From Lachnoclostridium sp. An76 (GTDB lineage: Bacteria; Bacillota; Clostridia; Lachnospirales; Lachnospiraceae), in contig NZ_NFHL01000007.1 in assembly GCF_002161355.1 (NCBI RefSeq), positions 1 through 64,000 of the forward strand: 64,000 bases of DNA, in the 5' to 3' direction. This document shows, piece by piece, positions 1 to 9,555 of the stretch. Every line of letters begins with the position of its first letter. Position 1 is the first letter of the stretch. Under the pieces are notes generated by a model. The model did not search any database, was not told the DNA's origin, and worked only from the letters and a program-made list of their open reading frames with translations. The translations under genes and the position numbers were made by a program.

Positions 1-588
1 CCTCCGCAGTCACCTCAGTCACCCACACACCCGTGCTGAAAGGTTTTCGAAAAAGGCGCTTCGCTGTTTTCTGGTTTACTCAAGCCGGAAGGTCCCCAGC
101 AAATGCAGCATTTAAAAACGTAGCGAGAAGGGAACTTTCCCGGCAAAAGGCACCCCCTCTCCCGGAAGTCCGCGGTCCCTTCCGATTGGTAAAACTTCTT
201 GTTTTGCCGCTGAAGCTCCCCTCTCACCCACCTTTCGAAATCCTGCATTTGACTGCGGGGACCTTCCGATCGGATGCGCGCAGAAAACCGACCCTTTGAT
301 GCGCCTTTCGCGGCGGGCGGGGATATGGCGACGGTGACTTGGAGTAATCTGCTGGAAAGACTTAAAAGAATGGGATGCGGCGTTAATTTCAAAGCGGATG
401 CCTGAGCCGCAGGCGAATCTTCCGCTTTGAAATTGTCCTTAGCCGTATCCCATTCTTTTTACGTCTTTCCCAGATTACGGAACCGGAACCTGAGCCATAT
501 CCCCGTCCGCCGCGAAAACATCCTCAATCAGATCAACGGTTTTCGGACGTTATATCCACAAGGAAGGCTCCTCCACAAATACAGATTT
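1..588. repeat. Structured repeat element, copy A (left part outside window)
   Basis: This non-coding stretch is homologous to the right two-thirds of copy B at 29216-30175; base 1 here corresponds to about 29463 there. Near-identical blocks lie at 1-130 and about 235-588. Copy B carries roughly 150 extra bases in the middle. The right end, with ACAAATACAGATTT at 575-588, is the same terminal inverted repeat as in copy B. A nested hairpin occupies about 306-518: TTTCGCGGCGG near 306 pairs with CCGCCGCGAAA near 508, GTAATCTG with CAGATTAC, and inner arms 385-398 and 421-434 pair perfectly. The segment 20-38 is one arm of another hairpin whose partner must lie upstream of the window. Short open frames here do not keep their reading frame between copies, so I see no protein. 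Confidence 0.85.
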
Positions 589-653
589 CATGTTATAATA
601 GTCCCATGGATTTTTGCCAGGCTGTATAACCACATCTGGAAGGGAGACAGATC

Positions 654-1272
654 ATGACTGACATTAAGATCATATTTTTTGATATTGACGGAACTCTGAT
701 CGATATGAAGAAAAAATGTATTTCGGAAAAAGCGTTGGAGACGCTGCAGAGGTTAAAGGAGAACGGGATCAGGATCTGCGTTGCCACCGGGCGGTCGCCG
801 ATGCAGGTGCCGCGGTTCCCCGGGGTTGAATTCGACGCGTTCCTGACCTATAATGGATCCTACTGTTTTGACAGACATCAGGATATTTTTTCGAATCCTT
901 TAAGGCGAGAGGACGTCCGTACGCTCATTAAAAATGCGGCGGGGCTAGGCCGGCCGGTATCTGTGGCCACGAAGAGCAGGCTTGCGGCCAACGGCGCGGA
1001 TGAGGATCTGACGGAATATTACGGGTTCGGAGGAGTGGACCTGGAAATAACAGATGATTTTGATACCGTGGCAGAGCAGGAGGAAATCTACCAGCTCATG
1101 CTTGGATGCAGGAAGGCAGATTACACAGCCATACTGGAAGGGACCAGAGCGGCAAAGATCGCAGCCTGGTGGGACCGCGCTGTGGATATCATTCCCTCAA
1201 ACGGCGGGAAAGGGATCGCGATCGACGGAAGATGGAATCTATTTCTATTGTAAAGAAAAGGGATTGATATGA
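654..1272 (+). pseudogene. HAD-IIB (Cof-type) phosphatase, internally deleted and frameshifted
   Basis: The first ~190 codons are a good Cof-type HAD phosphatase. Motif I FFDIDGTL lies at residues 8-15, followed by VATGRSP and a cap region ending in IIPSNGGKG. In an intact family member about 50 more residues should follow, including the metal-binding GDxxND motif. Here they are missing. After GGKG the original frame runs into DGRWNLFLL and stops at 1253, while the +1 frame reads EDGIYFYCKEKGLI to a stop at 1272, which looks like the normal family C-terminus. The simplest reading is a deletion of roughly 150 bp that changed the frame. Without motif IV the product should be inactive. A Shine-Dalgarno (GAAGGGAG) precedes the ATG. 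Confidence 0.8.
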
Positions 1273-1364
1273 TCTCCGAACAGGTGCAGGAATGTGCAAA
1301 GGAGCGGAAGGATGAAGAAAGATGAAGAAAGATGCACAGAGATGATCCGGAAGGAGAGACGCGG

Positions 1365-1779
1365 ATGGAAAAATGGCTGAAATGGGCGATCGAGATACAA
1401 AATCCTGCTTGTCCATGAAAATAACGGGACATGGTCTCTGCCGGGAGGCTGGTGCGATGTGCTGGAGTCTGTTCGGTCAAATACAGAGAAGGAAGTCCGT
1501 GAGGAAACCGGGCTTACAGTAAACGCGGTAAAGATTATTGCTGTGCAGGACAGGAATAAGCATAATAAACCATTATATGCATACGGCGTGTGCAAAATTT
1601 TTGTTTTATGCGAAGTGATGGGCGGGGAGTTTGCCGAAAATGCGGAGACCACGGAAACGAGATTTTTCTCCCTGGCGGATCTGCCGGGTGAACTGGCGGA
1701 AGAGAAAACGACCCGTGAACAGATTGAAATGTGCTTTCGAGCGGTAAAAGATAAAAACTGGCAGACATGGTTTGACTGA
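1365..1779 (+). pseudogene. Nudix hydrolase, internally deleted and frameshifted
   Basis: An ATG at 1365 opens MEKWLKWAIEIQ, then the frame ends within a few codons. From 1399 a different frame reads KILLVHENNGTWSLPGGWCD and continues through the Nudix box to the stop at 1779. The Nudix signature is visible as GGWCDVLESV then EVREETGL. Related Lachnospiraceae Nudix proteins have the same N-terminus joined to the Nudix domain by about 60 residues that are absent here. I infer an internal deletion with frame change. The Nudix box itself is intact, so a shorter product from an internal start (for example ATG 1459) cannot be excluded, but that would lack the first half of the fold. The broken HAD gene lies directly upstream. 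Confidence 0.75.
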
Positions 1780-1841
1780 GTGATGGGGACAGAGGATGCC
1801 ACAGGCGCAAGTGCTGCACAGGACGAGACAGGAGGTATGAA

Positions 1842-4800
1842 ATGTCATTACAATTTATATTCGGCAATTCGGGCAGCGGGAAATCCCACTGGCTGTACCA
1901 GTCTATCATCGAGGATTCCATAAAGCACCCGGAGAAGAATTATCTTGTCCTTGTGCCCGAGCAGTTTACCATGCAGACGCAGAAGGACCTCTGCCTGATG
2001 CATCCCAGGGGCGGGATCATGAATATCGATGTGTTAAGCTTCGGGCGTCTGGCCCACCGCGTGTTTGAGGAGGTGGGCAGGGACAGCCTCCCCGTGCTGG
2101 ATGATGAGGGCAAGAATCTGGTGCTCAGGAAGATCGCGGGGAACTTTGAGGATGAGCTCACGGTCCTGAAAGGGAACCTTAAGAAACAGGGCTATATCAG
2201 CGAGGTGAAATCCGTGATCTCGGAGTTTACCCAGTACGGCGTGGATCTGGAGAGAATCGACGGATTTATGGAAGGGCTGGACCAGAACAGTTATCTCTAT
2301 TATAAGCTGAAAGATATCCGAAGGCTCTACGAAGGGTTCGAGGATTATCTGAGTGAAAAATATATTACAAAGGAAGAGATGCTGGATGTGCTCAGCGATG
2401 TGGTCCCCCAGTCGGAGATCTTAAAGGACAGCGTAGTCGCGATGGATGGGTTTACCGGCTTTACCCCGGTCCAGGACCGGCTGCTGGGAGAGCTGCTCAG
2501 AGTGTGCGGCAGGGTCATGATCACCGTGGAGATGGATGAGAGGGAAGATCCTTTTGTGTACCGCCATCCGTACCAGCTCTTTGCGCTCAGCAAGCAGATG
2601 GTCACTTCTCTTGTGAAGATCGCCCGGGAGACAGGGGCAGAGGTGGAGGAGCCGGTGTGCCTGTACGGGAAACCGCCGTACCGGTTCCGCGAAAATCCGG
2701 AGATGGCATTCCTGGAGTCAGAGCTGTTCCGCTATTCGGGAAAGAAGTTCCGCGCAGATGAGGACGGAGAGGAAGAAAGCGCGGAGCGGGCGGTCACTCT
2801 CCACGAGGCGGGGAATCCGCGGGGGGAGGCTCAGTATGCCGCTGAGGCAATCCGCTGTCTGGTGAGGGAAAAGGGCTATCGGTACCGGGACATCGCGGTG
2901 ATCGCGGCGGATATGAATGTCTATGCGGATGCGCTTGAAAAGGCATGCGCGGCGTTTGGCATTCCGGTGTTTATGGACCATAAGAAGAGCATCCTTCTGA
3001 ATTCATTTGTAGAGTATGTGCGGAGCCTTCTGGCAATGGCAGAGCAGAACTTTACCTATGAGAGCGTATTCCGCCACCTCAGGACCGGACTGTGCGGATT
3101 TACGGACGAAGAGATCGACCGCATGGAGAATTACTGTCTTGCCCTCGGGATCAAGGGTTATAAGAAATGGCAGCAGGCGTGGGTGAGACGGACCGCATGG
3201 GTCGGCGAGGAAGAACTTCAGGAACTGAACCATCTCAGAGTACAATTTGTGGAAAAGACGAGCAGTCTCATGGCCATCCTGAAGCAGCGCAGGAAGACCG
3301 TCCGGGACGTGACGCTGGCTGTTTACGGATATATTGCCGGTGAACGGCTCCAGGAGCAGCTCGCGGCGATGGAGCAGAAGTTCCAGGCGGAAGGGGAGCT
3401 TGCCCTGGCAAAGGAATACGCCCAGGTCTACCGGATCGTGCTGGAGCTGTTCGACAAGTTTGTGGAGCTTCTCGGAGATGAGAAGATCTCGCTGAAAGAA
3501 TACTGCGAACTCCTGGACGCAGGGCTGGAGGAGGCGAAAGTGGGCGTAATTCCGCCGAGCATGGACCAGGTCGTCATAGGCGATGTGGAGCGCACCAGGA
3601 TCAAAAATATCCGGGCTCTCTTTTTCGTGGGGGCAAATGACGTCCTCCTTCCGGGAAATACAGCGGCGGGCGGGCTATTGTCGGAGCGGGACAGAGAGCA
3701 GTTCCACCGGGAGGAGATCAGCCTGTCCCCGGGCCCGAAGGAGAAGATCTATATCCAGAAATTTTATTTATACATGAACCTGACAAAGCCTTCGGAGCGG
3801 CTTTCCATTTCCTGGTCAAAGGTGTCCGCCGAGGGGAAGACCATGCGTCCGGCATACCTGGTCCAGGATATCAGGCGGCTCTTCCCGGAGCTGCGCCCGG
3901 TTGATGAAGAGAAACGGGGACTGACGGAGCGCGAGGTCACGAGAAAGACCGGGATGCGCAGAGTGGCGGAAGGCCTGAGAGACCGGCAGAGAGGACTGGA
4001 TGATCAGTGGAAGGAGCTGTACACATGGTTTGCCGCAGATGAGAAGAGCGCAGAAGACCTGTCCCACACTCTGAGGGCTGCGTTCCTGCGCAGGGAGTAT
4101 CCCGTACTGGGCAGGGAGCGCGCGGAGGAGCTCTACCCGGACCGAAGCCGTGTGAGCGTGACGCGGCTGGAACAGTTCGCTTCCTGTGCGTACGCCCATT
4201 TCCTGAGCTACGGGCTCCGCCTCTCCGACAGGGAAGAGTACGGGTTTGAAGCTCTGGACCTGGGGAACATCGCTCATCAGTCTCTGGAGCGTTTTTCCAG
4301 AAAAGCGGACCGGGAAAAGCTGAGCTGGACAGAGATGTCCCCGGAGAAACGGGAGGAGCTCATCTCGGAGAGCGTGGAAGAAAGCGTCATTGATTACGGG
4401 AATACCGTGCTTTTCAGCTCCGCGAGGAATGAGTATATGATCGGGCGGATCAAGCGGCTGATCAGCCGTTCCGTCTGGGCGCTCACCCGCCAGCTTGAGA
4501 AGGGGGACTTTGTGCCCAGCGGATATGAACTGAAATTCGGGAGCGGGAAGATCGACCGGATCGACACCTGCGAGGACGACGGCTGTGTGTATGTGAAGGT
4601 GACCGATTATAAGACGGGTATGAAAAGCTTTGATATCACAGCGCTGTACCACGGGCTGCAGATGCAGCTCCCGGTCTACCTGAACGCGGCAGTAGAGGTG
4701 GAAGAGAGGAAACATCCGGGCAGGGAGATCATTCCCGCGGGGATCTTTTATTACAGGATCCAGGATCCGGTTGTCCCGGAGAAGGACAGCGCTGAGGCGG

Positions 4801-5297
4801 TGGAGCAGAGCATTTTAAAAGAACTGAAGCTGGACGGGCTCATCAACGGGGACGAGGCCGTCGTCTCCCATCTGGAGCGGGATCTCTCAGGCGCTTCCGT
4901 CTTGTTCCCCATGGGACGCAATAAGGACGGTTCCCTCAGCAAAAGCTCCAGGGCGCTTCCACGGGAGACGTTTGAGGCTGTGCTGAGATATACAAGAGAA
5001 AAGGAACGTGCCCTGAAAGACGAGATGTATGCAGGGGAGATCGGGGCGGCCCCCTACGAACTGGGCGGGGCCACCGGCTGTGACTACTGCGCGTACAGTG
5101 ATATCTGTGGGTTTGACCTGAGGATATCCGGGTGCGCATACCGCAGGCTGGAAAAACTCTCTGTGGAGGAAGCCGTCGGCGCCATGGCGGCAGCCGTGGA
5201 GAAGGGACAGGGCGAAACAGAGGAGAAAGCAACCGGGGAGAAAGCAACAGAGAATAAAGAAACCGGGGAGAAAGAAAAAGGGGGTGAGCAGGAGTGA
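1842..5297 (+). CDS. addB: ATP-dependent helicase/nuclease AddAB, subunit B
   Basis: AddB is the second nuclease/helicase-like subunit of the AddAB complex, which resects double-strand breaks and generates RecA-loading 3' tails in Firmicutes. The 1151-residue length is normal. The N-terminus carries a P-loop, FGNSGSGKSHW (about residues 6-16). The C-terminal nuclease region has VTDYKTG near 921. Cysteines for the 4Fe-4S cluster are present: one in FASCAYAHF near 782 and three in CDYCAYSDIC near 1080-1089. The last ~35 residues are a low-complexity Glu/Lys/Thr/Gly tail from short tandem duplications. The stop codon overlaps the addA start by 4 bases, so the two are translationally coupled. Confidence 0.95.
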   Translation: MSLQFIFGNSGSGKSHWLYQSIIEDSIKHPEKNYLVLVPEQFTMQTQKDLCLMHPRGGIMNIDVLSFGRLAHRVFEEVGRDSLPVLDDEGKNLVLRKIAGNFEDELTVLKGNLKKQGYISEVKSVISEFTQYGVDLERIDGFMEGLDQNSYLYYKLKDIRRLYEGFEDYLSEKYITKEEMLDVLSDVVPQSEILKDSVVAMDGFTGFTPVQDRLLGELLRVCGRVMITVEMDEREDPFVYRHPYQLFALSKQMVTSLVKIARETGAEVEEPVCLYGKPPYRFRENPEMAFLESELFRYSGKKFRADEDGEEESAERAVTLHEAGNPRGEAQYAAEAIRCLVREKGYRYRDIAVIAADMNVYADALEKACAAFGIPVFMDHKKSILLNSFVEYVRSLLAMAEQNFTYESVFRHLRTGLCGFTDEEIDRMENYCLALGIKGYKKWQQAWVRRTAWVGEEELQELNHLRVQFVEKTSSLMAILKQRRKTVRDVTLAVYGYIAGERLQEQLAAMEQKFQAEGELALAKEYAQVYRIVLELFDKFVELLGDEKISLKEYCELLDAGLEEAKVGVIPPSMDQVVIGDVERTRIKNIRALFFVGANDVLLPGNTAAGGLLSERDREQFHREEISLSPGPKEKIYIQKFYLYMNLTKPSERLSISWSKVSAEGKTMRPAYLVQDIRRLFPELRPVDEEKRGLTEREVTRKTGMRRVAEGLRDRQRGLDDQWKELYTWFAADEKSAEDLSHTLRAAFLRREYPVLGRERAEELYPDRSRVSVTRLEQFASCAYAHFLSYGLRLSDREEYGFEALDLGNIAHQSLERFSRKADREKLSWTEMSPEKREELISESVEESVIDYGNTVLFSSARNEYMIGRIKRLISRSVWALTRQLEKGDFVPSGYELKFGSGKIDRIDTCEDDGCVYVKVTDYKTGMKSFDITALYHGLQMQLPVYLNAAVEVEERKHPGREIIPAGIFYYRIQDPVVPEKDSAEAVEQSILKELKLDGLINGDEAVVSHLERDLSGASVLFPMGRNKDGSLSKSSRALPRETFEAVLRYTREKERALKDEMYAGEIGAAPYELGGATGCDYCAYSDICGFDLRISGCAYRRLEKLSVEEAVGAMAAAVEKGQGETEEKATGEKATENKETGEKEKGGEQE

Positions 5298-8200
5298 GTG
5301 TGAGATGGACAGACGAACAGCAGAAGGTGATCAATCTGCGGGACCGGAATATCCTGGTGTCAGCGGCAGCGGGCTCCGGCAAGACGGCAGTGCTCGTGGA
5401 GCGGATCATCCGGAGGCTCACAGAGGAAACGCATCCCGTGGATGTGGACCGCCTGCTCATCGTGACATTTACCGAGGCAGCGGCAGCGGAGATGAAAGAG
5501 CGGATCGGGGCTGCGATCGAGAAGAAATTGCTGGAACGCCCCGGTGACGCAAGGCTGGAGCAGCAGGCGTCCCTGATCCACAGCGCCCCCATCACGACGA
5601 TCCACAGCTTCTGCCTCTCTGTGATCCGGGATCATTTCCATGTCATCGGCATTGACCCCGGATTCCGCATCGCGGAGGAGGGAGAGCTCCGGCTCCTGCG
5701 CCAGGACGTGCTGGATGAGCTGCTGGAAGCGTGCTATGACGAAGGGACAGAAGAGTTCCTTGATTTTGTGGAGCGGTTCGGGACCGGGAGAAATGACCGT
5801 AAGATCGAGGAGATCATCCTGAAGCTCTACGAGTATTCCAGAAGTTATCCTCAGCCGGAAAAATGGCTGGGATCCTGTGTGAAGGCATATGAGACGCCCG
5901 GGAGCGGGGAGCTGGCACACCGTGCCGCAGAGAGGGTATGCCGGCGGGCGGGAGATATCCGGAAACTGCTGGAGCATGCCCTGAAGATCTGCGAAGAGCC
6001 GGACGGACCATATATGTACGGGGATATGCTGGAGTCAGATCTGGAAAATGCGTCGCGGCTGGAACAGACGGAAGCGTTTGACGATCAGTATGAAGCGGTC
6101 TGCGGGTTTGCCTGGAAGCGTCTGTCCGGGAAAAAGGATGAGACTGTGTCCGATGAGAAAAAGGAAGCTGTGAAAAAGCTGCGCGAGCAGGCAAAAAAAC
6201 TGGTAAAGGATCTCCGCGAGCTGTATTTCTATGCGCCCCGCGAAGAGTGGAAAGAGGACATGCGGCGGGCATGCCCGTCCATGAGGACGCTGGCAGGTCT
6301 GGTGAACCGTTTTGCAGAGCTGTTCGCTGAGAAGAAGCGGGGCAGGAATATGATCGACTTCAGCGATATGGAGCAGTTCGCACTGGAGATCCTTACCGTG
6401 GAAAAAGACGGGGAACTGGTGCCCTCGCCTGCCGCGGGGGAATATCAGGAACGGTTTGAGGAGGTCATGATCGATGAGTACCAGGACAGCAACCTGGTGC
6501 AGGAGACGATCCTGACCAGTGTGTCCAGAATGTCAGAGGGCAGATACAATGTCTTTATGGTAGGAGATGTAAAGCAGAGTATTTACAGCTTCCGTCTTTC
6601 CAGACCGGAGCTCTTTATGGAAAAGTACCACACATACAGCCTGGAAGACAATGTAATGCAGAGGATCGACCTGCACAAAAATTTCCGGAGCCGGGCGGAG
6701 GTCCTGGACAGTGTGAATTATCTGTTCCGCCAGATCATGGGAAAAGACCTTGGGGGCATCGAGTATGACGACAGCGCCGCCCTGTATGTGGGGGCGGATT
6801 TCCCGGAGCTGCCCGGGGAGACGCGCGCCGCAGGATTTTCTGACAGGACGGAGCTCCTTCTGCTGGATAAAGCGGATACAGGGGATGAGGCTGCCCGCAG
6901 GGCGGAGGCCCGCATGATCGCCCGGCGGATCCGGGAGCTGGTCAGGAACGGCGCGGTCATTGACCGGGAGACCGGCGGGTACCGCAGGGTACAGTACCGG
7001 GATATCGTGATCCTGACCCGCAGCATCCGGGGCTGGGCGGAAGACTTTGCCGCCGTGCTCTCCGAGGAAGGGATCCCTGCCTATTCTGTGAGCAGGGAGG
7101 GATATTTTGAGACTTATGAGGTGAGCGTGCTCCTGGATTACCTGAAGATCCTGGACAATGCGAGGCAGGACCTGCCCCTTGCGGCTGTGCTCACATCCCC
7201 GTTCGGGAACCTGACTCCTGCGGAAATGGCGGAGATCCGGACCGCGTACCCGAACCTGCCGTTCTATGAGGCTGTGCGCGCTTACGCCGAGGAAGGCGGG
7301 GACAGCGGAAATGAGGGCATGGCTGCAGGCAGAGCGTTTACCGGGGAGTCCGGCAGAGAGTCTGACAGCGGGCGTGACCGGGCACTGTGCCGGAAGCTGG
7401 AGCGGTTTTTTGACCAGATGGCACATTTCCGGGCTAAGGTGCCCTATACCCCTGTCCATGAACTTCTCACGGAGATCATCGAGACTACGAGCTTCGGGCT
7501 TTCTGTGGCGGCAATGCCCGCCGGAGCGCAGAGGGCCGCGAATGTGGATATGCTGGTGGAGAAGGCGTCTGCGTTTGAGGGGACGAGCTATAAAGGACTG
7601 TTTAATTTTGTGAGATATATCGGACAGCTCAGGAAATATGACGTGGATTACGGGGAAGCCGGGGTCATGGACGAACAGTCGGATACTGTGCGCATCATGA
7701 GCATCCACAAAAGCAAGGGGCTGGAGTTCCCAATCGTATTTGCCGCGGGAATGGGAAAGCGCTTTAATATGCAGGATACGAAGGGCAGTGTGGTCCTCCA
7801 CCCGGAATGGGGCGTGGGACTGGATGACATCGACCTTGACAGGCGGACAAAGAAGCCGGTATTCCTGAAGAAAATGATCCGGGAAGAGTCCATGATGGAG
7901 ACGCTGGCGGAAGAGATGAGAGTTCTCTATGTGGCACTGACCCGCGCGAAGGAAAAACTCATTATAACAGGCTGCACAGATGCAGACGCGCTGTCGGACG
8001 CTGCCGGGAGCGTGGGGATCTTCCGCCCGGACGGGGCAAGGTGTTATCTGGACTGGATCCTGCCCGCAGTGCTGGAGAAATCCGGACAGCAGCCCGGCGG
8101 GCATAGAGAGGATGGATTGGGAAAGAACAGACAGGAAGAGACTGGACAGGAAGAGACTGGACAGGAAGAGACTGGACAGGCAGAGGATAGACAGAGCGGG

Positions 8201-9058
8201 GAAAATGGGATCAGAGAAAAAGAAGGCGCTCCGCTGGAAATGAGGTTATATACAGGACAGGATCTTGCGCCGGGCGCGGCGGAGACGAGAGCGGAAGAGA
8301 TCGCGCTGGATGTGCTGGAACACTGGGATACGCACAGGGTTTACGCGCCGGAGCTGAGAGCCCGCCTGGAAGAACAGATGGATTATGTATATCCTTTCGA
8401 AGAGGCGGGAAGGATGAAACTGAAATTTACGGTGTCCGAGCTGAAAAAGCGCACAGCGCTTGCAGAGGAGGCCGGTCAGGAGATGTATGAGGAGCCGGAG
8501 ATCGTCCCGCTGATCCCGGGATTCCTTAAGGAAGAGGAAGTCCTTACCGGAGCCCCCCGGGGCAGCGCCTACCACAAGCTTTTGGAGCTTCTGGATTTTA
8601 CGGAAGAGTACGATGAGGAGAGCCTGCCGCGGGCAGTGGAGGCACTGCGGAAGGACGGCAGGCTGACCGCTGAGATGGCAGAGTGCATCCGCCCGGAGGA
8701 TATCCTGCGCTTCCTGCGGTGCGAGAGCGGCAGAAGGATGAGCCGCGCGGCGCAGAGAGGGCGGCTTTACAGGGAGCAGCCCTTTGTCCTTGGGATCGAC
8801 GCGTCGGAAATCTACCCTCAGGATGAGTCAGGAGAAAAGATCCTTGTGCAGGGGATCATTGATGTGTATTTTGAGGAAGAGGACGGGCTTGTTGTGCTGG
8901 ACTATAAGACAGACCGGGTAAGGAGCGCAGGGGAGCTCTGTGAGAAATACCATGCGCAGCTTGACTATTACGCGCAGGCCCTGACACAGCTGACCGGCAG
9001 GGCGGTAAAAGAGAAGATCATATATTCATTCACACTGGGAGAGGAGATCAGGGTATGA
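5294..9058 (+). CDS. addA: ATP-dependent helicase/nuclease AddAB, subunit A
   Basis: AddA is the UvrD/Rep-type helicase and nuclease subunit of AddAB. At 1254 residues it is full length. The GTG start at 5294 overlaps the addB stop. The Walker A motif AAAGSGKTAVL sits near residues 24-34. The DEYQDSN helicase motif, the VGDVKQSIYSFR motif and the SIHKSKGLEFP motif follow in order. The C-terminal RecB-like nuclease has IIDVYFEEEDGLVVLDYKTD near 1188-1207. Between the helicase and nuclease parts, near residues 940-965, lies a linker built from a 15-base tandem repeat (8131-8190) encoding ETGQE units. A single-gene start 4 bases before the addA stop adds DUF1294 to the operon. Confidence 0.95.
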   Translation: MSVRWTDEQQKVINLRDRNILVSAAAGSGKTAVLVERIIRRLTEETHPVDVDRLLIVTFTEAAAAEMKERIGAAIEKKLLERPGDARLEQQASLIHSAPITTIHSFCLSVIRDHFHVIGIDPGFRIAEEGELRLLRQDVLDELLEACYDEGTEEFLDFVERFGTGRNDRKIEEIILKLYEYSRSYPQPEKWLGSCVKAYETPGSGELAHRAAERVCRRAGDIRKLLEHALKICEEPDGPYMYGDMLESDLENASRLEQTEAFDDQYEAVCGFAWKRLSGKKDETVSDEKKEAVKKLREQAKKLVKDLRELYFYAPREEWKEDMRRACPSMRTLAGLVNRFAELFAEKKRGRNMIDFSDMEQFALEILTVEKDGELVPSPAAGEYQERFEEVMIDEYQDSNLVQETILTSVSRMSEGRYNVFMVGDVKQSIYSFRLSRPELFMEKYHTYSLEDNVMQRIDLHKNFRSRAEVLDSVNYLFRQIMGKDLGGIEYDDSAALYVGADFPELPGETRAAGFSDRTELLLLDKADTGDEAARRAEARMIARRIRELVRNGAVIDRETGGYRRVQYRDIVILTRSIRGWAEDFAAVLSEEGIPAYSVSREGYFETYEVSVLLDYLKILDNARQDLPLAAVLTSPFGNLTPAEMAEIRTAYPNLPFYEAVRAYAEEGGDSGNEGMAAGRAFTGESGRESDSGRDRALCRKLERFFDQMAHFRAKVPYTPVHELLTEIIETTSFGLSVAAMPAGAQRAANVDMLVEKASAFEGTSYKGLFNFVRYIGQLRKYDVDYGEAGVMDEQSDTVRIMSIHKSKGLEFPIVFAAGMGKRFNMQDTKGSVVLHPEWGVGLDDIDLDRRTKKPVFLKKMIREESMMETLAEEMRVLYVALTRAKEKLIITGCTDADALSDAAGSVGIFRPDGARCYLDWILPAVLEKSGQQPGGHREDGLGKNRQEETGQEETGQEETGQAEDRQSGENGIREKEGAPLEMRLYTGQDLAPGAAETRAEEIALDVLEHWDTHRVYAPELRARLEEQMDYVYPFEEAGRMKLKFTVSELKKRTALAEEAGQEMYEEPEIVPLIPGFLKEEEVLTGAPRGSAYHKLLELLDFTEEYDEESLPRAVEALRKDGRLTAEMAECIRPEDILRFLRCESGRRMSRAAQRGRLYREQPFVLGIDASEIYPQDESGEKILVQGIIDVYFEEEDGLVVLDYKTDRVRSAGELCEKYHAQLDYYAQALTQLTGRAVKEKIIYSFTLGEEIRV
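8131..8190 (+). repeat. 15-bp tandem repeat inside addA
   Basis: About four copies of ACAGGAAGAGACTGG, the last one diverged. The 15-bp unit keeps frame and encodes a repeating five-residue acidic/polar segment in the AddA linker between helicase and nuclease domains. A length-variable site of this sort expands and contracts by slippage without breaking the gene. Confidence 0.85.
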
Positions 9059-9330
9059 GCTGGCTGGCAGGGTATCTTGCAGTGATCAATTTTATGACAT
9101 GGGTCGCCTACGGCCTTGACAAAGGACGGGCGAAAAGAGGAAAATGGAGGATCTCGGAGAGAAATCTCCTTATCCTTACGGCGGCGGGAGGTTCTGTGGG
9201 CGCCCTGGCGGGAATGCTTATGTTCCGCCATAAGACGAAAAAGGCGAAATTTGTCATCGGGGTGCCGGTGCTGCTTGTGGTGCACTGCGTCCTCGTGGCG
9301 ATGGCTGCCCAGTGGTTCATGAGGATGTGA
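9055..9330 (+). CDS. DUF1294 small membrane protein
   Basis: A 91-residue protein with hydrophobic stretches at both ends: WLAGYLAVINFMTWVAYG at the N-terminus, and around LVVHCVLVAMAAQW at the C-terminus. The middle holds the DUF1294 pattern, YGLDKGRAKRGKWRISE, then LLILTAAGGSVGALAGMLMFRHKTKK. The family is a small integral-membrane protein of unknown function. The ATG overlaps the addA stop by 4 bases, so it is translated from the addBA message, but nothing in the sequence ties it to recombination. The insertion sequence lies 60 bases downstream. Confidence 0.85.
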   Translation: MSWLAGYLAVINFMTWVAYGLDKGRAKRGKWRISERNLLILTAAGGSVGALAGMLMFRHKTKKAKFVIGVPVLLVVHCVLVAMAAQWFMRM

Positions 9331-9452
9331 GGGCGCGGCTGAACTGTTGCATCATGTGAGAATGAGCCGGAGAGAGCATGAGCCGGAATCCAGGGTTGTT
9401 TCATGAAAGATTTTTAAAAATATAAGAAGATTGGATTTTATCGGGGGTTATA

Positions 9453-9537
9453 CGTGTTATACAAATACGCGTATAACTCTCGACTTTTTATTCCTGTAGA
9501 GGTATAATGTCTATATAGTATAGGTATACTCCACCTA
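9453..9537 (+). promoter_or_regulatory. IS promoter region with inverted repeats
   Basis: Between the left IS end and ORF1 there is a candidate promoter: TCGACT at 9480-9485, a 17-base spacer, and TATAAT at 9503-9508. A palindrome, GTTATAC...GTATAAC (9453-9474), lies just upstream. A second short inverted repeat, TATAGGT...ACCTATA, lies just downstream of the -10. These could be transposase or host-factor sites, which is inference. AGAGAGGAGG follows before the ORF1 ATG. Confidence 0.55.
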
Positions 9538-9555
9538 TACAGAGAGGAGGACATT

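Noticed and set aside
15-392. Minus-strand open frame of 125 residues in repeat copy A, with a similar stretch in copy B (29794-30033)
   Set aside because: The amino-acid similarity reflects shared nucleotides. Between copies the frame is lost by indels, the substitutions are largely non-synonymous, and the frame runs through base-paired stem arms. No Shine-Dalgarno was seen.
594-599. Promoter for the broken HAD gene (TATAAT at 594-599)
   Set aside because: The position 17 bases upstream is CTCCAC, unlike a -35 box, and the region is the terminal repeat of the structured element.
6533-8104. A 523-residue minus-strand open frame inside addA, and similar long antisense frames in addB, dinB and elsewhere
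   Set aside because: These are shadows of a codon-biased gene on the other strand. They have no recognisable domain, no RBS, and they oppose proteins with clear motifs.
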